DNA of 60,951 bases from an uncultured Lachnospiraceae bacterium (GTDB taxonomy: Bacteria; Bacillota; Clostridia; Lachnospirales; Lachnospiraceae): positions 1 through 60,951 of the forward strand of contig ONEJ01000062.1 in the NCBI GenBank assembly GCA_900316805.1, given 5' to 3'. This document shows positions 17,456 through 25,789 of the stretch, in pieces (the first letter of the stretch is position 1; the number at the start of each line of letters is the position of its first letter). The translations under genes and the position numbers were made by a program. The notes below the pieces were generated by a model, which made no database searches, had not been told where the DNA came from, and saw only the letters and a program-made list of their open reading frames with translations.

Positions 17456-18502
17456 TTATCCCATGTGCCTGTCATAAAAATCTACAAATTCCTCAAACAA
17501 ATCCGTGTTGAGCATATTGCACCATCTGTCCCGGTCAAGGTGATTATGTATATATTCCACTTTATCTGCGTAAAAACGCTCCCTGTTCTCCGCAGCCTTA
17601 TAATCGTAATCTAACGTTTCGATCCATTTGTCAAGATCCGCAAAGAATTCGTTGCTATAGGTCGTATCATCATAGACATAGTTGTGTCCCGTGTCCTCAA
17701 GACGAACAAAAGAAAAACGGGGATTACCCTTATATTCTTCATAATATCTGTCATAACCATACTCCGTTGGAACAACATTGTCATCGGCGCTATGCACCAC
17801 CATAACCGCTGCCTCTGTAGCCGCAAATCCGTCCATTGCCGTATTCGAGGCATAATTGCCATAGTTGATGCGCTCATGCAGCTTCACAAAGGGCATCATC
17901 AGATAAATCCCGTTTCCTACCTGCTTTTTCCCCTCTGTCTCAAACAGATCGGATGAACTGTTAAAACCGGAACACTCGATTACTGCCTTTACTTCCGGAT
18001 GATAGGTAAGTACACTGCAAACGCTGTAACCACCCCAGCTGTGTCCGAATAAAGCGATCGGCAGATCCGGGAAATTCCCGCTTTCCTCCACGAAGGATAT
18101 TGCATAGTCAAGGTCGATCACGCCCTGTGGAAATCCACCAACACCTTCTCCTTCGCTTTCGTCATTTCCTGTAGCGTCATATACAAAAACATAATATCCG
18201 TGCTGCGCAAAAAAATTTGCACAGTCCATATAAGAATTATGTCCGCCTCCCCCAAAGCCATGTGCCATGACTATGATTCCATGCTGGTTTTCTCCTGCGC
18301 TGTACATATACCCCGTCAGTCTCTGTCCTTTATCAGATGAAAACTCATATTTCGTGCGCTGTAGTCCATCAAAATCATCCACATACAGCATGAGCGGTTC
18401 ATAACTTTCAAAACGCTGATTAAAATTGTCATTATAGATTGTGACCGACAAAGCCCAATCGCCAACGACCAGTAGTAATGCCGCAATCATGAATACAATC
18501 AC
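17456..18502 (-). CDS. Membrane-anchored alpha/beta hydrolase with apparent N-terminal frameshift
   Basis: 348 residues as an open frame from GTG 18502. The hydrolase parts are intact: MAHGFGGGG (oxyanion), FGHSWGGYS (nucleophile elbow), SADDNVVP (acid) and DTGHNYVYD (His). The N-terminus is a transmembrane helix, but no good ribosome binding site precedes GTG 18502. A well-placed site and ATG (18537-18539) lie upstream in a different frame, followed by a run of eight A on the coding strand and later a run of six A. Losing one A from either run would join that ATG to this frame and give a normal Lys-rich signal anchor. This may be a frameshift, a slippery or phase-variable tract, or a sequencing error. 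Confidence 0.72.
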   Translation of the reverse strand: MIVFMIAALLLVVGDWALSVTIYNDNFNQRFESYEPLMLYVDDFDGLQRTKYEFSSDKGQRLTGYMYSAGENQHGIIVMAHGFGGGGHNSYMDCANFFAQHGYYVFVYDATGNDESEGEGVGGFPQGVIDLDYAISFVEESGNFPDLPIALFGHSWGGYSVCSVLTYHPEVKAVIECSGFNSSSDLFETEGKKQVGNGIYLMMPFVKLHERINYGNYASNTAMDGFAATEAAVMVVHSADDNVVPTEYGYDRYYEEYKGNPRFSFVRLEDTGHNYVYDDTTYSNEFFADLDKWIETLDYDYKAAENRERFYADKVEYIHNHLDRDRWCNMLNTDLFEEFVDFYDRHMG

Positions 18503-18636
18503 GAATACTTTTTTCTTCTTTGGTTTCGTTTTTTTTCATTTCCATTATTCCTCTCATTTCGCATACTCCGTCGAAGTGCTGCTCTTTTATTTACATTTTA
18601 TCATATTTTCGACACAAATAAATTGCGCAAAAATAA

Positions 18637-18673
18637 AAAAACTCACTGTTTTTATAAAATTCAGTGAGTTTTT
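18637..18673 (-). terminator. Terminator for the zinc-ribbon membrane protein gene
   Basis: 12-bp arms AAAAACTCACTG and CAGTGAGTTTTT around a 13-nt loop, followed on the minus strand by a long T-rich tail. It lies 60 bp beyond the stop at 18735. Confidence 0.8.
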
Positions 18674-18734
18674 CATCAAAATCGAGCATTTTTTCACTCT
18701 TTATGCCTATTTTCTTGTTTTGAACTGCTTAAAT

Positions 18735-19202
18735 TCATCGAAATTCCTCAGGAACATCGTATCCGTACGCAATCAACTTATATACATATGATTTGTTTTG
18801 CAAACGTTTTACCGATTCATCATAATATCTCCTGTTTTGCCTGTCTTCGTAGCCTGTTACAATTCTTAACAAAACAACAAAACATCCAATAGTACCTACC
18901 ATTCCAATAAGTACACAACCTAAGAGTCTCTCAGGATAACCACCCAGGGTCTTAATATCGTATATTAACCATAAAGCACAAACACAAGTAAACACAAAAA
19001 AAGCGATTGTTGCTCCAAGATATAATTTTGCATTTTTTGATGCCGGTTCTACTCCCTCAAGAGCAATCTCTCTCCACCTACGATCAAAATATTCCGCGTT
19101 ACACTCCTTGCAATTTCTAATGGGACTACCATAGACCCAAGCGTTACACTTTTCTCTATTCTTCTTTCCACATCTTGGACAGTTCCATTCAACGAATCCC
19201 AT
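18735..19202 (-). CDS. Zinc-ribbon membrane protein
   Basis: 155 residues, with AGGAG before ATG 19202. The N-terminus has two Cys pairs, NCPRCGKKNREKC and RNCKEC, a probable zinc ribbon. Two transmembrane helices (about 62-84 and 93-115) and a short cytoplasmic tail follow. Function unknown. It overlaps the end of the upstream XRE gene by 14 bp, so the two are probably translated together and may form a regulator/effector pair at the membrane. Confidence 0.7.
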   Translation of the reverse strand: MGFVEWNCPRCGKKNREKCNAWVYGSPIRNCKECNAEYFDRRWREIALEGVEPASKNAKLYLGATIAFFVFTCVCALWLIYDIKTLGGYPERLLGCVLIGMVGTIGCFVVLLRIVTGYEDRQNRRYYDESVKRLQNKSYVYKLIAYGYDVPEEFR

Positions 19203-20076
19203 AAGTTCTCCTTTTTAACACTCTAACTGCAATAATGCAGATACCCACTTCCACTATGACCATCATTGTTCCGAAAATGAACATTTGACAGGCAGATTCA
19301 AAGGTTGTCAGGCGATGCAGAATATCTCCATACAATGCCGTCAGGTAAAGCATTGCAACCGAAATAAAATCCCCTAAATCAATGCCACTTCTCCCTGTCA
19401 TTATACCATAAAAGCTTATCCCCGCTATAGCGAAATTTACCAGAAATGCCATCGTCAGCTGATATCCTAAAAACGGACCGACAGGGGCCTCCTTCATATG
19501 AAATGGAGTGATACCTTTCCCTGCCATTACAATGATAATTCCTGTGACCAATATGATCCAGATCCCGGAAACCGAAGACACAATTAATAATACTTTACGA
19601 ACTTTATCACTGGTTGGCAAAAGGCTCTCTTTTTCAGACACACTTTTATACCCCATGACCAACAATACGACTCCCAGTGAAATCAGATAGACTGCGCCGG
19701 AAGCATCCCCTATCATGCTGCCGCTTCCCAGGCCGCAATACCCAATGACAGCACTATACAGCAAAATGAGCGAGCCAATTACAAATTGAATGACTCGTTT
19801 ATGCGATAAGATTTTTTGAAGCTTTGCCAATCTGACAACTTCCGTCAACGCAGTTTCATCATCCGCCTGAACTTCCCCTACTACGATATCCTGTATTTTT
19901 ATTTCAAGAACTTTCGACAAATTCTCTAAGATTCCGATATCCGGGAAGCTCTCCCCATTTTCCCAGCGTGACACAGCCTTGTTGGTAACGCCGATCAAAT
20001 CCCCCAATTCTGTCTGTGTGTAATTTTTCTTTGTTCTCGCTTCTCTGATCAGTTCCCCTGTTTTCTTTTTATCCAT
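19189..20076 (-). CDS. XRE-family regulator with C-terminal membrane domain
   Basis: 295 residues from ATG 20076 (AGGAGG 8 nt upstream; the GTG two codons earlier is less well placed). An N-terminal Cro/C1 helix-turn-helix lies at about residues 5-60 (YTQTELGDLIGVTNKAVSRW, then NGESFPDIG). The rest carries about five to six transmembrane helices with short loops. Membrane-tethered XRE regulators are common in Lachnospiraceae and may sense membrane state or a partner protein. The downstream overlapping gene encodes a zinc-ribbon membrane protein. Confidence 0.82.
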   Translation of the reverse strand: MDKKKTGELIREARTKKNYTQTELGDLIGVTNKAVSRWENGESFPDIGILENLSKVLEIKIQDIVVGEVQADDETALTEVVRLAKLQKILSHKRVIQFVIGSLILLYSAVIGYCGLGSGSMIGDASGAVYLISLGVVLLVMGYKSVSEKESLLPTSDKVRKVLLIVSSVSGIWIILVTGIIIVMAGKGITPFHMKEAPVGPFLGYQLTMAFLVNFAIAGISFYGIMTGRSGIDLGDFISVAMLYLTALYGDILHRLTTFESACQMFIFGTMMVIVEVGICIIAVRVLKRRTYGIR

Positions 20077-20165
20077 GTGCACCGCCTCCTATTGTTGATG
20101 CCTTCATGGTAACATTCGCCCTGATAAATGACAATCCACTGTAGCGAGAATGCCTGATGAATAGC

Positions 20166-20477
20166 TTATTTAGCCTCAACAAATTCGGTCTCATCTAAAT
20201 CTTCGGTTGACAAAATATCAAGCAATCGAAAAACCGGACCCGTTGGGTGAGTTCTTCCACATTCCCATGCCTCAACTGTCTTCTGTGAAACACCCATATA
20301 AGCCGCAAAGACCTTCTGTGTCATTCCTGCTTTTAACCGAATCTCCCGAATCTCGGTATGAGAATATTCTTTGACAGGTAGAATTGTATATGTTTTTACC
20401 CGAGCCTTGCCCTGTCCTTTCTCATAACTAATTGCTTCCTCTAAGCCCTGTTTTAAATCTTCAAATAACGAACTCAT
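20166..20477 (-). CDS. HTH antitoxin-like regulator (HigA/MqsA-type), orphan
   Basis: About 103 residues from ATG 20477 (AAAGGAG 9 nt upstream). The C-terminal half is an XRE helix-turn-helix, MTQKVFAAYMGVSQKTVEAW, of the type found in HigA/MqsA-like antitoxins. The N-terminal half has KTYTILPVKEYS, as in many stand-alone relatives. No toxin-like gene lies on either side: an XRE membrane protein is downstream and the Crp/Fnr gene upstream. A near-consensus promoter with a palindrome filling its spacer lies just upstream, so it probably represses itself. Confidence 0.75.
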   Translation of the reverse strand: MSSLFEDLKQGLEEAISYEKGQGKARVKTYTILPVKEYSHTEIREIRLKAGMTQKVFAAYMGVSQKTVEAWECGRTHPTGPVFRLLDILSTEDLDETEFVEAK

Positions 20478-20499
20478 AGAAATCATCTCCTTTCATTTT

Positions 20500-20528
20500 A
20501 TCATATACCCTATATTATAGGGTGTCAA
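20500..20528 (-). promoter_or_regulatory. Consensus promoter with operator in its spacer
   Basis: On the minus strand: TTGACA (20523-20528), exactly 17 bp, then TATGAT (20500-20505), just upstream of the orphan antitoxin-like gene. The spacer holds ACCCTATA-T-TATAGGGT (20507-20523), a perfect dyad placed to block RNA polymerase. Probable autoregulation site. Confidence 0.75.
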
Positions 20529-20565
20529 CATTTTCGCAATGCGTGGAGTTATGTTAATTTCGATT

Positions 20566-21225
20566 TCACTTCAACACAAACCAGGACCCCCGGGTATCGA
20601 TTACGCCCTCTTTCTTCAACTTGCTAATCTCAGCGGACATGGCGCTGCGCTCCACCCCCAGATAATCCGCCAGCGACTGTCGATCATAAGGGATCGTAAA
20701 CTCCGCACGTTTCTGCTGCTTCGCCTGATCCATCAGATAAGACATCAGTTTCTCTCTGGTTGTCTTCTCCGACATATAGCGAATTTTTCTGGCCAGCACC
20801 AGATTTTTCTGTGCCATGTCCTGCAGCAGATTTTTGATCAGCACACTGTGAAAATGGCAGGCCTTATTGCAGGACGTCATCACATGGCGGCAATCCAGAA
20901 GCAGCACCTCGCTGTCCTTAAGGGCTATGGCACTTACCGGCAGTTTTTCAAGCCCTGCACAGGAAAATGCTTCTGCAAACATCTCCCCGGGCTGCAGGAC
21001 CGCAAGCACGCTTCGGTTCCCATAATAGTCCTCCCGTATTACCTGCAGGGCTCCTGAAAGAACAACCCCCACAAACCAGGCGGGATCCCCCTCCAGAAAT
21101 ACCGGGCTTCCTTTTGCCACCGTTATACTTTTCCCCTTCAAACATTCGATAATGGTGTTAATTTCTGTTGTATTTATTCCTTGAAACAGCGGGCAATTCG
21201 ATAAAACATCCATATATTTTTGCAA
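20566..21225 (-). CDS. Crp/Fnr-family regulator, probable regulator of hcp
   Basis: 219 residues. An N-terminal cyclic-nucleotide-binding-type beta barrel (about 10-120) has FLEGDPAWFVGVVLSGALQV and LQPGEMFAEAFS. A linker helix and a winged helix (about 150-219) with IPYDRQSLADYLGVERSAMS, the recognition region, follow. Several Cys are present, but the N-terminal FNR-type iron-sulfur Cys cluster is not obvious. TTG 21225 has AGGAG 6 nt upstream; ATG 21213 would be 18 nt away. It is divergent from hcp and resembles the nitrosative-stress regulators (HcpR-like) that control hcp. A palindrome in the shared region supports this, but the ligand is inferred. Confidence 0.82.
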   Translation of the reverse strand: MQKYMDVLSNCPLFQGINTTEINTIIECLKGKSITVAKGSPVFLEGDPAWFVGVVLSGALQVIREDYYGNRSVLAVLQPGEMFAEAFSCAGLEKLPVSAIALKDSEVLLLDCRHVMTSCNKACHFHSVLIKNLLQDMAQKNLVLARKIRYMSEKTTREKLMSYLMDQAKQQKRAEFTIPYDRQSLADYLGVERSAMSAEISKLKKEGVIDTRGSWFVLK

Positions 21226-21237
21226 AATTTTCTCCTT

Positions 21238-21253
21238 TGTTGGAATTCCAACA
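21238..21253. promoter_or_regulatory. Perfect 16-bp palindrome between Crp/Fnr gene and hcp
   Basis: TGTTGGAATTCCAACA, perfect dyad symmetry, 12 bp before the regulator start. A related imperfect dyad TGGAA-N6-TTCCA lies at 21345-21360, about 48 bp before the hcp ATG. Both fit as operator sites for the Crp/Fnr protein acting on itself and on hcp; binding is inferred. Confidence 0.55.
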
Positions 21254-21407
21254 TACAGCTTTCTATCTTTGTAATAAGATACACATGCAACGCTGCGTAT
21301 AGCAAACGTCAGTAAACGGATCTAAGATCAGCATTGCATATTTGTGGAAATTTTATTCCATTTCATCAATGATGCATGGATCAGTGTTCAGGAAAGGAGC
21401 AAATTCT

Positions 21408-23000
21408 ATGAGCAACAATATGTTTTGTTTTTAGTGTGAACAGACCGCCGGTTGCAGCGGTTGTACCGGAAAAATGGGTGTATGTGGCAAAACCGCCAAC
21501 GTAGCGAAACTGCAGGATCAGCTGGTGGGAGCCCTGATCGGCCTTGCAAGAGCCGCTGCAGATCATACCCCTTCCGATTCCACCCACAAAGTGATGATCG
21601 AAGGTCTGTTTACCACTTTAACCAATGTGAATTTTAATGAGGAAACCATACGGTCTCAGATAGATACCGTCCGGCGTGAGCACACAGCCCTCCTCCCGGG
21701 ATGCGGCGCCGGTGCAGCCACTTGTAACGATATGGATGAATATGATATGACCAGACTTTGGACGGATCACGAAGATATCCGTTCCCTGAAATCCCTGATC
21801 CTGTTCGGATTAAAAGGAATTGCCGCCTATGCATTCCATGCGCTGGCACTGGGATATTCCAACGCGAATGTTAATCAGTTCTTTTACGAAGGGCTGCGTG
21901 CGGTCGGGGAAGACCTTGACATGGAACAGCTTCTGCCTATCGTTATGAAGGTGGGAGAAATCAACCTCATCTGCATGGAGCTTCTGGATAAGGCCAACAC
22001 CGAAACCTATGGACATCCGGCCCCTGCGGAAGTGACTTTAACTGTAGAAAAAGGCCCCTTTATCGTTATCTCCGGACACGATCTGCGGGACCTTCAGCTG
22101 CTTCTTGAACAGACGGAAGGGAAAGGCATCAACATATATACCCACGGAGAAATGCTTCCGGCCCATGCTTATCCGAAGCTTAAGAAATATGCCCATCTCA
22201 AGGGAAATTTCGGCACCGCATGGCAGAACCAGCAAAAGGAATTTGCAAATCTTCCGGCACCGGTTCTCTTTACCACCAACTGCCTGATGCCGCCGAAGGA
22301 CAGCTACGCTGACCGGGTATTTACCACGGAGGTCGTGTCCTTCCCGGGCATGGTGCACATCGGAGAGGAAAAAGATTTTACGCCTGTGATTGAAAAGGCT
22401 TTAGCGCTGGGTGGATTTGATAGCCACCAGGAATTTACGGGAATCAATGGCGGCAGATCTGTTACCACCGGATTTGGCCACCATACAGTTTTATCCGTAG
22501 CGGATACCGTCATTAACGCTATAAAAGAAGGGGATCTGAAACACATTTTTCTCGTAGGTGGCTGCGACGGTGCCCGGATGGGAAGAAACTATTACACGGA
22601 ATTTGTAAAACAGACTCCGAAAGATACCTCTGTCCTCACCTTAGCCTGCGGTAAGTATCGCTTCAATGACTTAGACCTTGGAACCATCGGCGGCCTGCCA
22701 AGGATCATGGATATGGGACAGTGTAATGATGCCTACAGTGCAGTCAAGGTGGCACTTGCATTAGCCGATGCCTTTGATTGCGAGGTGAACGATCTGCCCT
22801 TGACTTTAGTTTTATCATGGTACGAACAGAAGGCGGTGTGCATTCTGCTGACACTGCTGCACCTGGGAATGAAAAATATTTATCTGGGGCCTACCCTGCC
22901 GGCATTTTTGTCTCCGAATATCGTGGATTTTCTGGTGAAGAATTTTCAGATTCATCCCACTACAACGCCGGAGTAGGATATGGCAGAGATTCTAAACTAA
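21408..23000 (+). pseudogene. hcp: Hydroxylamine reductase / hybrid-cluster protein, two in-frame TAG codons
   Basis: The full frame of 531 codons starts at ATG 21408 (AAAGGAG upstream) with MSNNMFCF, then TAG at 21432-21434 where Hcp proteins read Gln (FCFQCEQ). It then continues CEQTAGCSGCTGKMGVCGK. A second TAG at 22974-22976 (codon 523) lies where the second hcp copy in this window has CAG in TTTPEQD. Only seven residues and a TAA follow. Everything between is open, and the hybrid-cluster Cys segments ([30 protein letters not shown]) are present. A restart at ATG 21474 would lose four of the first five Cys, including most N-terminal cluster ligands. Hcp reduces nitric oxide or hydroxylamine. 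The gene looks broken unless TAG is suppressed. Confidence 0.85.
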
Positions 23001-23082
23001 ATGGGTAAGTGCTACTGATTTATAATTCTACTTGTAACGCAACCGTGAAGGTGCAGTACACTTATACAATGACAAAATCACA

Positions 23083-23126
23083 GGGGCTGCCGCATGACGA
23101 ATTGATATTCGTTATGCGGCAGTCCC
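23083..23126 (+). terminator. hcp terminator
   Basis: Long hairpin with arms beginning GGGGCTGCCGCAT and ending ATGCGGCAG-TCCC, near-perfect over about 19 bp, followed by TTTTCTTTTTTC on the plus strand. It lies about 85 bp beyond the hcp end. Confidence 0.85.
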
Positions 23127-23253
23127 TTTTCTTTTTTCTCCATTTAAGACTTCGTTATACTCACCAATCACGAAGTTATCAAGTTCTTGCTGATGATAAT
23201 ACGGACCAAATGACCAATACTGAAACTTTGCCCGCACGTTTCTTGCCCTTTGT

Positions 23254-23465
23254 ACGGACTGTTTTCTACTTCCGGTAATTTAGTCCGTGCTTTTTCCGCC
23301 TCCTGTACGGACCGTTTCCCACATTCAGCTTTTCAGTCTGTTTTGACCCTCGATTTTATACGGACTATTTTCCGCATTTGTCGATTCAGTCCGTTCTGCT
23401 CCTCGATTTTGCACGGACTGTATCTCAAGTTCTGGGGTTTGGTCCGTACCCCCTCAATAGAAAGT
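23254..23465. repeat. Four tandem 53-bp units, each with internal inverted repeat
   Basis: ACGGACT-like arms occur at 23254, 23307, 23360 and 23413, and AGTCCGT-like arms at 23282, 23335, 23388 and 23441. The spacing is exactly 53 bp each time, and each unit has 7-bp arms with a 21-bp spacer. Spacer and inter-unit sequences have diverged more than the arms. The region is non-coding; 53 is not a multiple of three. Confidence 0.85.
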
Positions 23466-23568
23466 GTCTATTTTTAGGAAAACCCAAATTGACCAAGCTC
23501 TTTGAGCGAGAGGCGTTTCCTTCTTGCCCGAAGGACAAGAAGATGCTTCGAGTATTTGAAAAGAATAT

Positions 23569-23732
23569 CTGCCCAAATCACCTGCATTCATTATCGTTGG
23601 GCAGACAAATCGTCCAGTTTTTCACATTTTCTCTGCCCAAAATATCATGATTCTCTATCCTTGGGCAGAAATGCTACAGATGTCACTATATTTTATCTGT
23701 CCTATGCAAGATATTATCTCTCTTTTGGGTAA
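23569..23732. repeat. Three tandem 64-bp units, each with internal inverted repeat
   Basis: CTGCCCAA arms at 23569 and 23633, with a degenerate third at 23697; TTGGGCAG arms at 23597 and 23661, with a degenerate third at 23725. The period is exactly 64 bp, with 8-bp arms and a 20-bp spacer. It has the same architecture as the 53-bp array just before it but unrelated arm sequence. It ends next to the stop of the minus-strand permease gene. Confidence 0.8.
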
Positions 23733-23736
23733 TCTC

Positions 23737-25710
23737 TTAATATGTCTCCATATAAAATTCATTATCACGCACGGTAACAATATAGATCGTCTCTCCATCC
23801 GCAGACGACTTTATCTCACACATTTCACGCTCCGTAGAGATCGTTCTGCGTTTCTCCCCCGTACTGATATCAATCACATACACGGTTGTCGGATCATCAC
23901 TGCAATAAACCGTGTTTTGATCCGCATGCAGCATATCTCCGACACCATCGCATATTGTCGTAAATTGATTCGTTTCGTAATCCACAGAGACAATTTCGCC
24001 CGTCATATGCTGAATCAACATCCGGTCGTCTAGTGCCTGCATGCGGGAAACGAGCGCATCATCAATGATTTTTTCCTCTTTATCGGCAATATCATAGCCT
24101 GCAAGTTTCTTCTCCTCATTGATATAATAAATCGTGCCGTTTCCGCACGACATCCGGGTAATTCCCAGATGGTCTGCAATCAGGCTCCTTCTTTTCGTAA
24201 GAAGATCAACCTCATAGATAGAGCCATCCGTCAATAAATAAAGCCTGTTCCCAATGGCAAAACACGAATAAACCGGCTCCTGTTTCGATGCATGATACGA
24301 TTGCAGCCGTCTCGCCTGCATATCTAAATAATCCGTCCCATCCAGAAGATAAGCGTGATGTTCATAAATCCGTTTTTGCTCCTGATTAGACAGATTGATT
24401 TCTATTATGTCGTAATCCCCGGATTCTTCCTCTCTTTGAACGAGATATGCACAATCGCCCCATACGCCGACAATTTCAAGATTCTCCTGTTCTTCATGCA
24501 AAAATGGATCGGTAATCAAATCTTTTGTACCTGAGGAATCTGTAATAGTCATATCATTTCCCGTTGCATCTATGATCCCGTATTCTGACCAGAATGCTTT
24601 TCCCCAGCCGTTGTCGTTGAAAAATGCTCCTGTTTCCTCCCTCTGCGAGCCACATCCCGCCAGCAGAAGCAGACTCAGAAGCAGAAATGGAACCGCCTTT
24701 TTTAGCCTGTACATTTTTTTCGCCAAAAACAAAACAATCAGACAGACCACTGTCGTCCCTATTAAAACTGCAACCAGCTTGTTCCATGAGTCAAACTCAT
24801 GCTTTCCGGTCTCGACATCATAAACGCCTGTCACATACCCCAGACGCCGGAGCAGGCTCACCGGCAGCGGCACGCAATATAATTTTTTCTCATCCAATAA
24901 AAACAGCGGGATAAAAACAATACTGCACACCATAAGAACGGTCGGAATGGTCTTTTTGAACAGCACCGAAAAAAGAAAAATCAGTGTTGTACAAAACACC
25001 GCGGCAACCACCCCCAGCATGATATAGAGTGCAAAAACTTCACCAATGCTTTTATTCCATGGACAATTGCTGAAAATATGAATGCTCTGAATGGGATAGG
25101 AAAATCCGGATAGGCCGAACCTCCATGCAGTAATCAGAACATTTTCGATATTAAACAGCAGACTGATCACAACAGCGGCGCACATTCCTGCCGCAACTTT
25201 TGCGATATACTGCAATCTGTGTCCCCCGGAAGTGACAAGATTGACCTCCAGCATGCCCATCTCATATTCATTGCAAAACACGGAAGTAACCTCCAGAAGA
25301 AGCATAAAAAACACAAAATAATTCACTTCCGTCCCCGCAAACAATTGAATCCACCCATTCTGATACATGTAATACCGATTGTCGGTGTCCTCCGATACAT
25401 ACTGCGCCTGAGATGCAATCATACTTGTCACATCCTGATCTTTCAATTCTGCGGACAGCCTTAACGTTTCCTTTGTATACTCTTCTTCCGTGATCGTCCC
25501 ATCTATATAATCCTGAACTGCTTTTGCCAATTCAGCATCCGCCTCTTCGATCTTCTCTTCCAAGGCCTTCACATACTGCCGTTTTTCAGAATTATCTTTC
25601 CCCTCCAGATTGCGGAGCATATCCATATACTGCTCCTTACACGCTTCGATATCCGTATTCACATAATACGCCGGTTCACTGCAAAAAGCATAGATGCCAT
25701 ACACGAGCAT
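23737..25710 (-). CDS. ABC-2-type permease fused to a lipoprotein-like propeller domain
   Basis: At least 657 residues in two parts. Residues 1-345 are an ABC-2-like permease: an N-terminal helix, a large external helical loop (about 12-120), then five or so transmembrane helices. Next comes a hydrophobic stretch ending LLLSLLLLAGC, which is a textbook lipobox, followed by about 300 residues of beta-propeller-like sequence (IYEVDLLTKR, VYVIDISTGEKR). So a lipoprotein signal sits inside a longer frame. The start is uncertain: the frame is open upstream to about 25790 and the first helix is clipped if ATG 25710 is used. GGGAGGG near 25786 is spaced for an ATT codon at 25776. Last gene of the ABC operon. 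Confidence 0.75.
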   Translation of the reverse strand: MLVYGIYAFCSEPAYYVNTDIEACKEQYMDMLRNLEGKDNSEKRQYVKALEEKIEEADAELAKAVQDYIDGTITEEEYTKETLRLSAELKDQDVTSMIASQAQYVSEDTDNRYYMYQNGWIQLFAGTEVNYFVFFMLLLEVTSVFCNEYEMGMLEVNLVTSGGHRLQYIAKVAAGMCAAVVISLLFNIENVLITAWRFGLSGFSYPIQSIHIFSNCPWNKSIGEVFALYIMLGVVAAVFCTTLIFLFSVLFKKTIPTVLMVCSIVFIPLFLLDEKKLYCVPLPVSLLRRLGYVTGVYDVETGKHEFDSWNKLVAVLIGTTVVCLIVLFLAKKMYRLKKAVPFLLLSLLLLAGCGSQREETGAFFNDNGWGKAFWSEYGIIDATGNDMTITDSSGTKDLITDPFLHEEQENLEIVGVWGDCAYLVQREEESGDYDIIEINLSNQEQKRIYEHHAYLLDGTDYLDMQARRLQSYHASKQEPVYSCFAIGNRLYLLTDGSIYEVDLLTKRRSLIADHLGITRMSCGNGTIYYINEEKKLAGYDIADKEEKIIDDALVSRMQALDDRMLIQHMTGEIVSVDYETNQFTTICDGVGDMLHADQNTVYCSDDPTTVYVIDISTGEKRRTISTEREMCEIKSSADGETIYIVTVRDNEFYMETY

Positions 25711-25789
25711 TGCAATCGCAAAAATCCCCAGAATATTTCCTTTTAAAAATATTTTTTTTAACTCTTGTGCAAAAATATGTATTCCCTCC

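Noticed and set aside
21408-23000. Genome-wide reassignment of TAG to Gln
   Set aside because: TAG ends several clear genes here at the expected length, for example marR (50641), the ABC ATPase (26917) and the permease at 25790.
23254-23732. CRISPR array
   Set aside because: The repeats are regular but the conserved parts are only 7-8-bp inverted arms within each unit; there is no long conserved direct repeat with unique spacers and no cas gene.
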